A DNA stretch of 64,000 bases from an uncultured Candidatus Saccharibacteria bacterium (GCA_938036625.1 CALHQH010000020.1:1-64000), one strand, 5' to 3'. Shown: positions 17,473 to 26,182, counted from the first letter of the stretch. Numbers and translations: made by a program. Notes: generated from the letters alone by a model not told the origin.

Positions 17473-18501
17473 CTACCTCACGTTTGCTTCAGTCGTTTCG
17501 GTTTTCTCTTTATCGACTTCAGCAAACTTACGCTCCACTGCCATGATGTATAACTGCATAAAGATTGGGCGAGGTAAGACATCATACAGATACCACACCA
17601 GTGTTTTCTTAGCGTGTGGGAGCTCAGTGTTTTTCCATGGAGTGAGTGCAAAATACTTTTGCCACAGCAGCCGGTTCGGGTGCTTGTTGCCAACTTCCCA
17701 CGGTTTGCCCTGAATGCCATAGAGCGAGTGAATAATCTTGGGACTGTAATAGTTAGTCATAATCTCGTCGTAACTATAGAAATACGGCTGCTTAAGATTA
17801 TTAATGCGCAGCAGATCTTGCGGCCGATAAGCATAAAACGCACTAGAGAAATTATAGGTGATATCGAGCGTCTTGATCTGCCCGCGGAACATAACATTAC
17901 AGAGGTCTTGATCGGCAATAACGTAGTCACTTTTCTTCGACAGATGCTCGACAACTTGGCTCGAAACATTATCTTTGAGCCATTTTTTGTGATTGATGAG
18001 CATGATACCACAGTTGTAATAGCCATCGGTAGGCTGGAGACCAATCGTTGCTTTGTGCTGATTGGTGAGAGTGTCGTAGGCCAGTGCCATGATATTTTTC
18101 TCAAAATCAAGCTCCAGCAAGCCATCAAGGGAGCTGGTAATGATCGTGTGTGGGTTGAGGTAGAGCACACGATCGGTCTTGATTTCAAGATCGGCCAGTG
18201 CTAGCATCTTGAGCCACGTCACATACACACCATGCCACGGCTTGACACCTAGCTTCTGTAGTTTCTTGTGATACGTGTTGGGATTGATGAATGTCAAATA
18301 GGTGTTGGGGTATTTTTCAACCAACTTTTTGAGGCGATCTTTGCTTTGTTTGCTCAGCTTATACCCACAATAAAAAATATGAATCTCATCGAGCGTCTTA
18401 TTGTTTTCAAGTAATGATGCAATCGAAATTGCACTGACAACTGCATAGTTATCGTCACTTTGATACAAGACGTTTAAGATTTTCTTTTTGACTCTGGGCA
18501 T
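17473..18501 (-). CDS. GT8-family glycosyltransferase with altered DxD motif
   Basis: 342 residues. Family landmarks are clear: NVLYQSDDNYAVVSAIS at the start, YYNCGIMLINHKKW in the middle and IIHSLYGIQGKPW near 275. The metal-binding DxD that normally follows RVLYL reads N116-P-H118 instead of D-x-D. GT8 enzymes are retaining galactosyl/glucosyl transferases that need Mn through this motif, so the protein may be inactive or use another metal arrangement. It lies 16 nt downstream of the second rmlD-like gene with a GAGAGAGG ribosome site, so the two are probably one operon. Confidence 0.82.
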   Translation of the reverse strand: MPRVKKKILNVLYQSDDNYAVVSAISIASLLENNKTLDEIHIFYCGYKLSKQSKDRLKKLVEKYPNTYLTFINPNTYHKKLQKLGVKPWHGVYVTWLKMLALADLEIKTDRVLYLNPHTIITSSLDGLLELDFEKNIMALAYDTLTNQHKATIGLQPTDGYYNCGIMLINHKKWLKDNVSSQVVEHLSKKSDYVIADQDLCNVMFRGQIKTLDITYNFSSAFYAYRPQDLLRINNLKQPYFYSYDEIMTNYYSPKIIHSLYGIQGKPWEVGNKHPNRLLWQKYFALTPWKNTELPHAKKTLVWYLYDVLPRPIFMQLYIMAVERKFAEVDKEKTETTEANVR

Positions 18502-18517
18502 GGCCTGCCTCTCTCCT

Positions 18518-19375
18518 TTATTCCACCGCTGCTATGTTTTTTACGTAGTTTTCCAGTAATGGCTGATAGCTCTCACTGATGAATCCTGTGTTGTGCAGCT
18601 TCGACAAATTCATATCACTATACATTGGTCGAGGTGCAAACGGAATCTTGTCTTTACTATACTCTTGTGTTGACACTTTTACAACCCTATCGCGATCGTG
18701 CCCTGCATATTCGAATACATCCTCGGCAAGCTCTGCCCACGATTTGATCGGCCCAGAGTTAGACACATGATACAAACCATACTCGGCCTTGGTGTCTAGT
18801 AAGTGCTTGGTGGCGCGCGCAATCTCCGACGCAAAGGTTGGCCGACCATATTGATCATCCACAACCTTGGGATTAATGCGCATGTCGGCCAGGCGCTTCA
18901 TCGTCCGTGGGAAGTTGTGTCCATCACCAATCACCCACGAAACACGTAGCACATAATGACGTGGCGCAAGGCTAACCAGTAGATCCCCTGCTGCCTTAAC
19001 GTCACCATAGACCGACAGTGGTGAGAGCGATTCATCCTCACCGTGATTTTTGTTTGTCCCATCAAAGACATAGTCGGATGAATAGTGAACCAATGTAATA
19101 TCGTGCTCCAGCGCTACCTTGACGAGATTGCGTGGGCCAACCGCATTGACCTGCCAGGCTTTGGTGCGGCCCTCAAGCGTTTCTGATCCATCGGCATTGA
19201 CGAACGCTGCTGCGTTGATAATGACACCCACACCCGACCAATCATACCCAAGCACCTGCTCTTCGTCCGAAATGTCGAGCTGCTGGTGACCCAGCGCCGT
19301 TGCCTTTGGATATATCTCCTGGAGCGCCCGCCCCACCTGGCCATTACAACCCAATATTACAATCCCCTTACTCAT
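18518..19375 (-). CDS. Second RmlD-like SDR reductase
   Basis: 285 residues, the same length as RmlD at 13290 and clearly its relative (WSGVGVIINAAAF, HYSSDYVFDG, LSPLSVYGDVKAAGD, RPMYSDMNLSKL). The cofactor GCNGQVG and YxxxK residues are intact, so it should be an active NAD(P)H-dependent reductase of a dTDP- or other NDP-keto-deoxysugar. Being outside the rml operon, it may reduce a different 4-keto sugar or be a spare RmlD. TATAAT (19402-19397) and AAAGGAGG give it a normal leader; the GT8 gene follows. Confidence 0.85.
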   Translation of the reverse strand: MSKGIVILGCNGQVGRALQEIYPKATALGHQQLDISDEEQVLGYDWSGVGVIINAAAFVNADGSETLEGRTKAWQVNAVGPRNLVKVALEHDITLVHYSSDYVFDGTNKNHGEDESLSPLSVYGDVKAAGDLLVSLAPRHYVLRVSWVIGDGHNFPRTMKRLADMRINPKVVDDQYGRPTFASEIARATKHLLDTKAEYGLYHVSNSGPIKSWAELAEDVFEYAGHDRDRVVKVSTQEYSKDKIPFAPRPMYSDMNLSKLHNTGFISESYQPLLENYVKNIAAVE

Positions 19376-19832
19376 ATACCCTCCTTTGTTTCCGCTATTA
19401 TAGCACAGTTAGCGTAAGCTTTTTGAAATATATGAAATCGTATGGTCGATGTAGAATAAAAAACACGCTGATGAGCCATTTTACTACTGTTAAGCACTCA
19501 TATAGTCTCGCTCAATCCCCACCCCCTTGGGATATCATTGCAATCAATTTTGCCGCGTAGCGAACTAGAATAATCTGAACCTCACAGCCTCTCTCGGTGC
19601 TGGATTTTCTCCCGCACTTCACCTTGATGAGCTGTGAAATCAATCGTTATGATCAATTGTTGGCTCCGACACAAGGGGGCCGGTGTCTCGTAGACATCGA
19701 CCCTTTAGTGGTCTATCGGAGGGGGTGTAGAAAGACAGAGCGTGAAGATTTTGCAGTTTAGGTAGAGGCAATGAAGGTCTGATAATCTCTTGCAAAAAGC
19801 CGATAAGTTTTACCTTGCAGCGGCAAACAATA
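19376..19832. other. Intergenic region with possible structured RNA
   Basis: 457 bp between two minus-strand genes. It holds the rmlD-like promoter at its left end. An imperfect inverted repeat CACAGC/GCTGTG occurs at 19588-19637, and a three-helix element at 19664-19721. No long ORF with protein-like composition was found. It lacks the conserved motifs of RNase P RNA, tmRNA and SRP RNA that I know. Confidence 0.4.
19664..19721. ncRNA. Candidate three-way-junction RNA element
   Basis: CTCCGA (19664-19669) pairs with TCGGAG (19716-19721). Inside are two hairpins, GACAC/GTGTC (19668-19672 with 19683-19687, sharing two bases with the outer stem) and TAGAC/GTCTA (19691-19695 with 19711-19715). 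The loops contain AAGGG (19673-19677) and CCCTT (19701-19705), which could kiss. No known family is recognised and the strand is uncertain. Confidence 0.25.
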
Positions 19833-21059
19833 CTACACAGCCATACAGCGCAGTTGCCGGCGATAGACCACTGAGAGCAGCACCGCTTGGATGATGCCTG
19901 CCGCCATAAAGCACAGCACGCTGCCCAGCATCGCATGGTGCTGCACCACGCTATATGACACCACTGTGAGTACAATGTTACTCAGCAGAAGTATATAAAA
20001 CTGCCCCTTAAATTCGCGCAGCACAGTAAGGATATTGATATAAATCGATACCAGCGCATTGGCTACCGCCCCTACCACCATAATGAGCAGCTCGGTGCGA
20101 TAATCGGTGATGCGCGCATTGAAGATGAGAGTAAGAAGCGGCGCTCCAACCAGCCAGGTTGCAATGAGCGTCAGCGCACTAATCCCCAAGACGATAAGGA
20201 TAATCTTGCTCACCAAAGCATGGAATTCGAGGCGCTTCTGCCGGTGATAGAGCTCCGACAGTTGCACGATATTGGGCTGGATAATGAAGGTAATGAAGAG
20301 TGAGAGCAAGGTGATGGGCATAGCCATAATACCAAAATACGCGATCTCGTGCGTATGGAATGTATCGAGAAAATAGCGCGGAATATTAAGCGAAAACATC
20401 GTCAAAAATGTGGTAAGGAACACTGGTGCGCAGCGCCGCATGATCATACCAACATGACGCAGCTTGGGCACGAGATGATCGATATGGGGCTGGATAGATT
20501 CGTACCGCTGTACCTGTTGCCAATCGTACAACACAAGCATAAGAGCATTGACCACTACAATTGCCACCACCCCCCACAGCACACTATGCACAAGCATATC
20601 AACGAGTAAAAATGCTCCAAAACCACCCACTGCCTTGATAGTAAGCGAATAGCCAACGACGTAGAGCCTGTGGTGAATCTGCAGCACGCCATAGAGTGCA
20701 TCGGCCACTGCCTCCAGCGCTTTGAAGAGTACAAGCGCAATGATAATACTCGACTTAACGACATCATAGTGATTTGCCGCGCAAAACAGCACCGCACCAA
20801 CCATCATCACGATCGACGTCACGAGTTTGACGGCAAGGTAACTGCTGCTACTAAACTCTTTGCGCACATCCGACACCTGATAGGTGCGCCCACCCCACAA
20901 GCCAATCGCCCAGAACACCACCGAGAGCGACAGCGCAAAGGAAAAAATTCCCGAGTCCGCAATGCCATTCAGCCGCGTAATAAGCAGCAGGAGCGCTGGT
21001 GAGATGGCACTTTGCAAGAAGGAGCCGATGGAATTCCAGATATAATTTTTTGATTGCAT
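19833..21059 (-). CDS. Wzx-like polysaccharide flippase (MOP superfamily)
   Basis: 408 residues with about twelve hydrophobic helices evenly spread, the topology of Wzx/RfbX flippases. The N-terminal NYIWNSIGSFLQSAISP and the paired six-helix halves are typical. It would flip undecaprenyl-linked oligosaccharides from the cytoplasmic to the outer leaflet, working with the ligase/polymerase-like protein at 2957. TATACT lies 10 nt before the ATG. It is divergent from the DUF2142 gene with 92 bp between start codons, so the two share a promoter region. Confidence 0.82.
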   Translation of the reverse strand: MQSKNYIWNSIGSFLQSAISPALLLLITRLNGIADSGIFSFALSLSVVFWAIGLWGGRTYQVSDVRKEFSSSSYLAVKLVTSIVMMVGAVLFCAANHYDVVKSSIIIALVLFKALEAVADALYGVLQIHHRLYVVGYSLTIKAVGGFGAFLLVDMLVHSVLWGVVAIVVVNALMLVLYDWQQVQRYESIQPHIDHLVPKLRHVGMIMRRCAPVFLTTFLTMFSLNIPRYFLDTFHTHEIAYFGIMAMPITLLSLFITFIIQPNIVQLSELYHRQKRLEFHALVSKIILIVLGISALTLIATWLVGAPLLTLIFNARITDYRTELLIMVVGAVANALVSIYINILTVLREFKGQFYILLLSNIVLTVVSYSVVQHHAMLGSVLCFMAAGIIQAVLLSVVYRRQLRCMAV

Positions 21060-21151
21060 AATCTTATTTAGTATACCACTGGTTGATTATTTCTCGCGAT
21101 TTAGACCATAATTTGCTCTGTTGTGATTTGTGCTCTATAATCAGGCGTGTT
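21060..21151. promoter_or_regulatory. Divergent promoter region (wzx-like / DUF2142)
   Basis: The minus-strand TATACT (21075-21070) is 10 nt from the wzx-like ATG. The plus-strand TATAAT (21136-21141) is 10 nt from the ATG at 21152. Neither gene has a recognisable SD. Confidence 0.55.
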
Positions 21152-22591
21152 ATGAAGAAATATTGGGCATTATTCGAATCATTTATTGCACGGCCAGAGC
21201 GGGTCTTTCTTTCGCTGTGTTTGCTGTTTGGCTTATTGTCGGCGTTTTTTGTGCCGCAGCTATCGGTGAGTGATGAGAATATGCACTACTTGCGAGCGTA
21301 TGCACTGGCAGATGGCCGCTTAGAGTCCAAGCGCTGCACCTACCCAGCGGACGTTAATGGCCGGGCATCATCGGTGTATCATGGCAATATCAGCGCTGAT
21401 TATTCGCGCCCCATCAATCGCTCAGAGCTCAAGACAACAAGCAAATGCAATAGTGCCGTGGGCTACGCACCCATTATGCATGCGCCGCAAACGCTTGGTA
21501 TTTTCATCGCTAATCTCTTCAATGGATCGACGGGTTTGACGATTCTCTTTGGGCGAATTGCAAACTTACTGTTCTATGCGCTCAGTGTATTTTTCATTAT
21601 CAAGTGGGTGCGGATTGGCAAGTGGGTCTTTGCAGTAGTGGGGCTGCTACCACTAATGGTTCATCTTGCCGCCTCACTCTCGAGCGACGTCATGACGAAT
21701 GTGGCGATATTCCTCATTACCGCCACGACGCTCAATCTCTACACCCAAGAAACGCCGATCCGCCGCAAGCAAGTTGCTGGCCTCTTAGCTATAGCGGCGC
21801 TACTGGCACTGACCAAGGCGGTTAATGGTCTACTGCTCTTCCCGCTGCTCTTTTTACCGAGGCGGCTCTTCGTCTCAAATACCGAGCTGTCGAAATTGCC
21901 ATCACTTTTCAAGAAGCTCCCCTTCAACCTGCACAAGTGGGCACTGATCGCGGGCGCTGGCATTGTATCGCTGGCGGCACTGCTCATCTGGCAAAAGATC
22001 TATGATGGTGCGCTTCTTTCATCTGGCGCGGCAGATAATCCGCTGCATCACAACCCACTTGGCTTTATCCGCATCCTCTTTAATACCTATATCAATCCAA
22101 ACATTGGCTACACCGACATCGTGGTACGTGGGAGTGTGGGTGACTTCTCAAGCTTCAAATATCACCTGCCGCTCTTTGTTTTGATCCCGCTCTTTTTGCT
22201 GGTATTCCTTGCGTTCATCAAGCGCGATAAGGCCGAGGAGCAAGCACTAGCACCAGCTGCTGGTCGATTAGCCGTAGCCAACCTCACCACTGTTGCTGTC
22301 TTCATTGCGGCGGTTTCATATGCGATGTACACCGCTTGGGCGCTGCTGCCGATTCGCTTTGGCGCTGGGGCATACTACGCCGATGGAGTGCAGGGGCGTT
22401 ACTTCACGGCGCTGCTGGTGCTCCTCATTCCCTGTGGCGTGTGGCTGCGCAAGTATATTTGGTTCAACACTGCCTCGGCTAAGGTGTTTCACACCCTTAT
22501 ATTCTTTGGCTGTGCGGCAATTTTGCTGTACTACACCTTTGGTACGTATTGGGCATATCACGCGCCGATACCAGTGCCGCCGGTGGCATAA
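21152..22591 (+). CDS. DUF2142-family polytopic membrane protein
   Basis: 479 residues, about ten to twelve membrane helices. The first helix is followed by a large external loop with SVSDENMHYLRAYALADG, the characteristic acidic site of DUF2142 (PF09913), a family with GT-C-like topology found in cell-surface glycan loci. The late HVAAVSYAMYT-like helix block and the QGRYF motif near the C-terminus are also family features. A lipid-linked sugar transferase acting outside the membrane is the likeliest role but unproven. I chose the ATG at 21152 (MKKYW), 10 nt after TATAAT; the frame extends to 21083 without family sequence. Confidence 0.8.
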   Translation: MKKYWALFESFIARPERVFLSLCLLFGLLSAFFVPQLSVSDENMHYLRAYALADGRLESKRCTYPADVNGRASSVYHGNISADYSRPINRSELKTTSKCNSAVGYAPIMHAPQTLGIFIANLFNGSTGLTILFGRIANLLFYALSVFFIIKWVRIGKWVFAVVGLLPLMVHLAASLSSDVMTNVAIFLITATTLNLYTQETPIRRKQVAGLLAIAALLALTKAVNGLLLFPLLFLPRRLFVSNTELSKLPSLFKKLPFNLHKWALIAGAGIVSLAALLIWQKIYDGALLSSGAADNPLHHNPLGFIRILFNTYINPNIGYTDIVVRGSVGDFSSFKYHLPLFVLIPLFLLVFLAFIKRDKAEEQALAPAAGRLAVANLTTVAVFIAAVSYAMYTAWALLPIRFGAGAYYADGVQGRYFTALLVLLIPCGVWLRKYIWFNTASAKVFHTLIFFGCAAILLYYTFGTYWAYHAPIPVPPVA

Positions 22592-22899
22592 GAGAAGACA
22601 TTCTCTGTCTCTCAAAGCTCTTTGTTTTTCTGCTTGTCTAGCTTGCACTTCATCTGCTTAAATCTCAATTCTTTCTTTTGGCATCAATTCCTCCACTCCA
22701 TTGTTTCATCTGATTTGTCGTTATCCTAACGAATTTTAGCACTGGTACTGGGAGATTGGGTCTATAGACTCTATCGTATCTTGAAGGAGGAATCATACAA
22801 AATATATGATTCTATAAAAGTTTTAAAATCCTTCTTTTCACCTTCCCCTTTCATGACGCTTATGCTATAGTGACATGGAACACTAATAGCACAAGCATT
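22592..22899. other. Intergenic region with hairpin and promoter
   Basis: 308 bp. A perfect 8-bp hairpin (GAATCATA 22790-22797 / TATGATTC 22805-22812) may terminate the upstream gene. An AAGGAGG at 22785 has no usable start codon after it. TATAGT at 22866-22871 is a likely -10 for the next gene. Confidence 0.4.
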
Positions 22900-23475
22900 A
22901 TGAAATTATTACGTACTCTATCCAAAAAACGTCTCACACTCATCATAAGTATTGGCATTGCGCTCGTCGCTGCTGGTGGTTATGGCGCTTATATTGCAAC
23001 GCGCCCTGCTCCGCTGCCACCCCTGTCGGATGAGCCAACACCAACCCAAAAACAAACGCAGCACAAGACCGATGCCGCCACGAAAGAATCATTTTTAGAC
23101 AATAACACAGACCATAATACGACCAATACCAAAGACACTTCGCAGCAGCGCACCACCCAGGCTCAGCCTGCACCAGTCCCGGCTTCGGCCAAGCATATCG
23201 AGCTCTCTGCCGAGCAGTCGGGCGAGACGGTCGTCGTCACTACCAAGCTGAGAGAGCACGGCTTCTCCTCTGGTCAGTGTGTGCTGACGATCACTAGTGG
23301 CGGGCAGCGCTCCGAGCAGCACGCTGCCATCATCTACCAACCAGAATACTCCACCTGCGCAGGCTTCTCATTGCCAGCTCAGTCACTCCCTAGGGGTACG
23401 TGGCATATCTCTCTCGCTGTCACGCCGCTTGGTGGCAAGACACTCACGAAGACACTTGATAAGGAGATTCGCTAA
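22900..23475 (+). CDS. Membrane-anchored extracytoplasmic protein, unknown function
   Basis: 191 residues from the ATG at 22900. A short basic start precedes one membrane helix (about 13-34), a Thr/Gln/Asp-rich linker (about 40-100) and a compact C-terminal domain. That domain has an SGQCVLTITSGG strand and two Cys that could pair, resembling an Ig-like or carbohydrate-binding beta-sandwich. I do not recognise a family. Its stop is followed at once by the ChW-repeat gene, so the two are co-expressed and may act together at the surface. A GTG at 22870 is an alternative start but would sit on the -10 box. Confidence 0.6.
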   Translation: MKLLRTLSKKRLTLIISIGIALVAAGGYGAYIATRPAPLPPLSDEPTPTQKQTQHKTDAATKESFLDNNTDHNTTNTKDTSQQRTTQAQPAPVPASAKHIELSAEQSGETVVVTTKLREHGFSSGQCVLTITSGGQRSEQHAAIIYQPEYSTCAGFSLPAQSLPRGTWHISLAVTPLGGKTLTKTLDKEIR

Positions 23476-25782
23476 ATGATGGCTCAATCATATTCCACCG
23501 TCCGCCCCTTCTCGACATATTGGCGATATATCCTTGCAGGTGTGTTGTGCGTAAGTGTATGCGCCGCTACCATCCTCTCCCACCCAGCCCAAGCAGTAAC
23601 GGCAGCCGATTGGCGGGCGGGCAATATCGTTGATGACTTGCTCTTTACCAATAGCGACGATATGTCGGTGGCTGATATTCAGGCGTTTCTCAACAGCCTC
23701 AATCCACAGTGCGACACCTATGGCCGGCAGCCTGCTACCGAGCATGGCCGGCGCGATATTAGCCGGGCGCAGTATGCCGCCGCTCGAGGTTGGCACGGGC
23801 CACCATATGTCTGCCTCAAGGACTATTATGAAGTGCCCAAATACACACCGGGCAATTACATCCCCGCCAATAACTTCGGTGGAGCGATCCCTGCTGGAGC
23901 AGTTAGTGCTGCGCAGATTATCTACGATGCTGCCAAGCAGAATAACCTCAACCCCAAGGTGCTATTGGTGAAGATCGCCACCGAGTCGGCTGGCCCACTC
24001 ACCTCCGACACGTGGCCCCTCCAAAACCAATACACCTATGCGATGGGCTCACACTGCCCCGATAGTGGCCCAGGTGGTAGCGCCAATTGCGACCGCAACT
24101 ATGCTGGCTTCTCGATGCAAGTTGCCTCAGGGGCGCAGCTCATCCGCTGGTATCTGGATAGTATGCAGCAACCGTGGTGGTCGTACAAAAAACCGTTTGC
24201 GACCAATCGTATCCTGTGGAATGTGGTGCAACGAGGCTGTGGTGCTGGCGATGTGTATATCGAGAGCAAGGCCACGGCAGCACTCTACACCTACACACCG
24301 TACCAGCCTAATCAAGCAGCACTGGCCAATATGTATGGCCTGGGTGATCATTGCAGCGCCTATGGCAACCGCAACTTCTGGCGCGTGTGGAACGACTGGT
24401 TTGGCTCGACCCAGCATAGCCGGCCACTGATTAGCTTCCGCTCGCACAGCAGCTACATCGGCTGGACAGGGGTGATTCATAACCGTGGCATCACAGGTGT
24501 TACTGGCCAAAGCAAGGCAATGCAAGCTCTCACGATCGATGGTGAGGTAAGTTATACCTCATACAGCAACGAGCGCGGTTGGCAGCCCACTGTGCAGGGT
24601 AGTATGCAATCGGGCACAACAGGGCTTGGCCGGCCAATTACCGCCGTCAAGATCCAGCCAACTGGTACTCTCGCCCAGGCGTACGACATCTACTATCGCG
24701 CCCACGTGAGCTACATTGGCTGGATGGACTGGGCTAAGAATGGTGAAGTGGCTGGTGTAACTGGCGGGGCTAACAATGCTATCGAAGCGATCGAAATAAA
24801 GCTTGTGCGCAAAGGAACGCCTGCACCTGAGTCATCTGGAGTAGCATATAAAAATATTGCAACACATGGCGACCCATCACCCCTCAAGCTCTCACTCAGC
24901 TCACATGTTGGTATGGTTGGCTGGCAGCCAGAAGTGCGCGATGAGATGATGAGCGGTACCACTGGCCAAAGCCGCCGTATCGAAGCCATCAAAGCATCGC
25001 TCCACAACACAACGGGCCTGCCAGGCAGCATTCAATATTCGTCACACGTCAGCTATGTGGGTTGGCAAGATTGGAAGCAAGCGGGCGAGGTATCCGGCAC
25101 CACAGGACAGTTCCGCTCCATCGAGGCAGTCCGCTTTTTACTCACTGGAAAACTTGCCACTACATACGACATCTGGTACCGAGGTTACTCGCAATACGTC
25201 GGCTGGATGGGTTGGGCCAAGAATGGCCAACCAGCTGGTTCGACTGGTGCTTACCGACAGCTCGAAGCACTAGAGGTGCGCCTTGTGCCAAAGCATACAC
25301 TCAGCTTGCCTGGCGGTGCCTTTTATAACCCAACCAATACTGCTGTGCCTGATCTCTACCAACTGAGCTACGCTGCCCACGTAGGATACATCGGCTGGAT
25401 GCCCGATGTATCGCACCCCATTATGGCTGGCACCACTGGCAAATCGCGCTACCTTGAGGCAATCCGTCTTGGCAAAGCCGTATCGCTGCGCGATGGTTCA
25501 CCCATCACCATCCAGTGCGAAGCAAAAACTGCTGGCCAGTGGCTCCCATCAGTCACGCTCTCATCATCGCAGCCTTGTGGTACGACTGGCCAGAGCAAAG
25601 CGCTCGAAGCTCTCAAGCTTAGCCTTAGCACCATCGACGCCACTCGCTACGATATTTATTACAACACTCACCTCTCCTGGGTAGGTTGGCAGGGCTGGAA
25701 AAAGAACGGCGAGGTTGCCGGCGACCGACCCGGTTCGTATATCGAAGCAGTGATGATGAAGCTCGTCGAGAAGAGTGAGTGA
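23476..25782 (+). CDS. Secreted ChW-repeat (hydrophobic W) surface protein with lysozyme-like N-terminal domain
   Basis: 768 residues. A signal peptide ends near residue 41 (after SHPAQA). Residues about 45-310 form a Cys- and Trp-rich domain containing NNLNPKVLLVKIATESAG, reminiscent of lysozyme-fold glycosidases, and TYTPYQPN, often seen in Gram-positive wall proteins. Residues about 325-768 contain nine tandem repeats of the form YIGWxxW...GExAGTTGQS..IEAI, matching the ChW repeat (PF07538) known from clostridial adhesion and wall proteins. It has no LPXTG or membrane anchor at the end. The ATG directly follows the previous stop and AAGGAG lies 10 nt upstream. Probably an adhesin and/or wall hydrolase facing a partner cell. 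Confidence 0.85.
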   Translation: MMAQSYSTVRPFSTYWRYILAGVLCVSVCAATILSHPAQAVTAADWRAGNIVDDLLFTNSDDMSVADIQAFLNSLNPQCDTYGRQPATEHGRRDISRAQYAAARGWHGPPYVCLKDYYEVPKYTPGNYIPANNFGGAIPAGAVSAAQIIYDAAKQNNLNPKVLLVKIATESAGPLTSDTWPLQNQYTYAMGSHCPDSGPGGSANCDRNYAGFSMQVASGAQLIRWYLDSMQQPWWSYKKPFATNRILWNVVQRGCGAGDVYIESKATAALYTYTPYQPNQAALANMYGLGDHCSAYGNRNFWRVWNDWFGSTQHSRPLISFRSHSSYIGWTGVIHNRGITGVTGQSKAMQALTIDGEVSYTSYSNERGWQPTVQGSMQSGTTGLGRPITAVKIQPTGTLAQAYDIYYRAHVSYIGWMDWAKNGEVAGVTGGANNAIEAIEIKLVRKGTPAPESSGVAYKNIATHGDPSPLKLSLSSHVGMVGWQPEVRDEMMSGTTGQSRRIEAIKASLHNTTGLPGSIQYSSHVSYVGWQDWKQAGEVSGTTGQFRSIEAVRFLLTGKLATTYDIWYRGYSQYVGWMGWAKNGQPAGSTGAYRQLEALEVRLVPKHTLSLPGGAFYNPTNTAVPDLYQLSYAAHVGYIGWMPDVSHPIMAGTTGKSRYLEAIRLGKAVSLRDGSPITIQCEAKTAGQWLPSVTLSSSQPCGTTGQSKALEALKLSLSTIDATRYDIYYNTHLSWVGWQGWKKNGEVAGDRPGSYIEAVMMKLVEKSE

Positions 25783-25800
25783 TTGTAAAATACACCCTAG

Positions 25801-26034
25801 TTAGCTTGTTGTAATGTCGTATTGTCTACACGTCATCTCATGATCACGCAAAAATTTTCTTGCAGACTTTGGATACACATTTGCCACGGGATCGCCCGGA
25901 TCAATTGGCCCTACTGTATAGAAGGGGTCGCCTGGTTTCCAATGCCGTTCTTTCCACCAGGATTTTATTGCTTTGCCTAGTGCCCTGCAAGAAAATTTTT
26001 GGGGTGAAACTGTTGTTGGAGTCTCTTCTATCAT
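25801..26034 (-). CDS. Small protein of unknown function, possibly phase-variable
   Basis: 77 residues with protein-like composition (SWWKERHWKPGDPFYTVGPIDP in two pieces; basic, Trp-rich, no membrane helix). I recognise no family. The ATG overlaps the stop of a 33-codon ORF as ATGA. The same frame stays open for a further 37 codons upstream without a start codon, up to a TAA. Deleting one unit of the upstream (TTTGG)4 repeat would bring the ATG at 26132 into this frame and extend the protein by about 30 residues. It is downstream of and on the same strand as the glycosyltransferase at 26183. Confidence 0.4.
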   Translation of the reverse strand: MIEETPTTVSPQKFSCRALGKAIKSWWKERHWKPGDPFYTVGPIDPGDPVANVYPKSARKFLRDHEMTCRQYDITTS

Positions 26035-26132
26035 TTCACCATTTGCTGGTAGGATATGTTCCGCTTGGCTCTGGCCCTCTTGATGGGGTTCATATGTTTG
26101 GTTTGGTTTGGTTTGGTTAGCTTCTCTCTCAT
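26031..26132 (-). CDS. Short ORF upstream of and overlapping the 77-residue gene
   Basis: 33 residues, starting at an ATG with AGGAAG 4 nt before it and a TATAAA-like -10 further up. The first 13 codons are largely made of the pentanucleotide repeat. The remaining NPIKRARAKRNISYQQMVK is basic and looks like the first helix of an HTH domain. It ends in ATGA with the downstream ORF. It may be a real leader peptide, the broken front of a single gene, or the off state of a phase-variable gene. Confidence 0.35.
   Translation of the reverse strand: MREKLTKPNQTKHMNPIKRARAKRNISYQQMVK
26097..26118. repeat. Pentanucleotide tandem repeat (TTTGG)4
   Basis: Four perfect TTTGG units plus TT lie inside the short ORF at 26031-26132, within 40 bp of its start codon. 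Such a repeat slips easily during replication. Five is not a multiple of three, so each change alters the reading frame. Confidence 0.8.
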
Positions 26133-26182
26133 AGTACTTCCTATTTTATACCACAATATCACTATAATAATACAATGCTGGG

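Noticed and set aside
19376..19832. RNase P RNA, tmRNA or SRP RNA gene
   Set aside because: None of their conserved cores (for example GAGGAAAGTC or the tmRNA 3' T-arm) is present.
22781..22812. Orphan AAGGAGG ribosome site followed by a hairpin
   Set aside because: The only ATG after it gives a three-codon ORF; more likely a terminator or chance.
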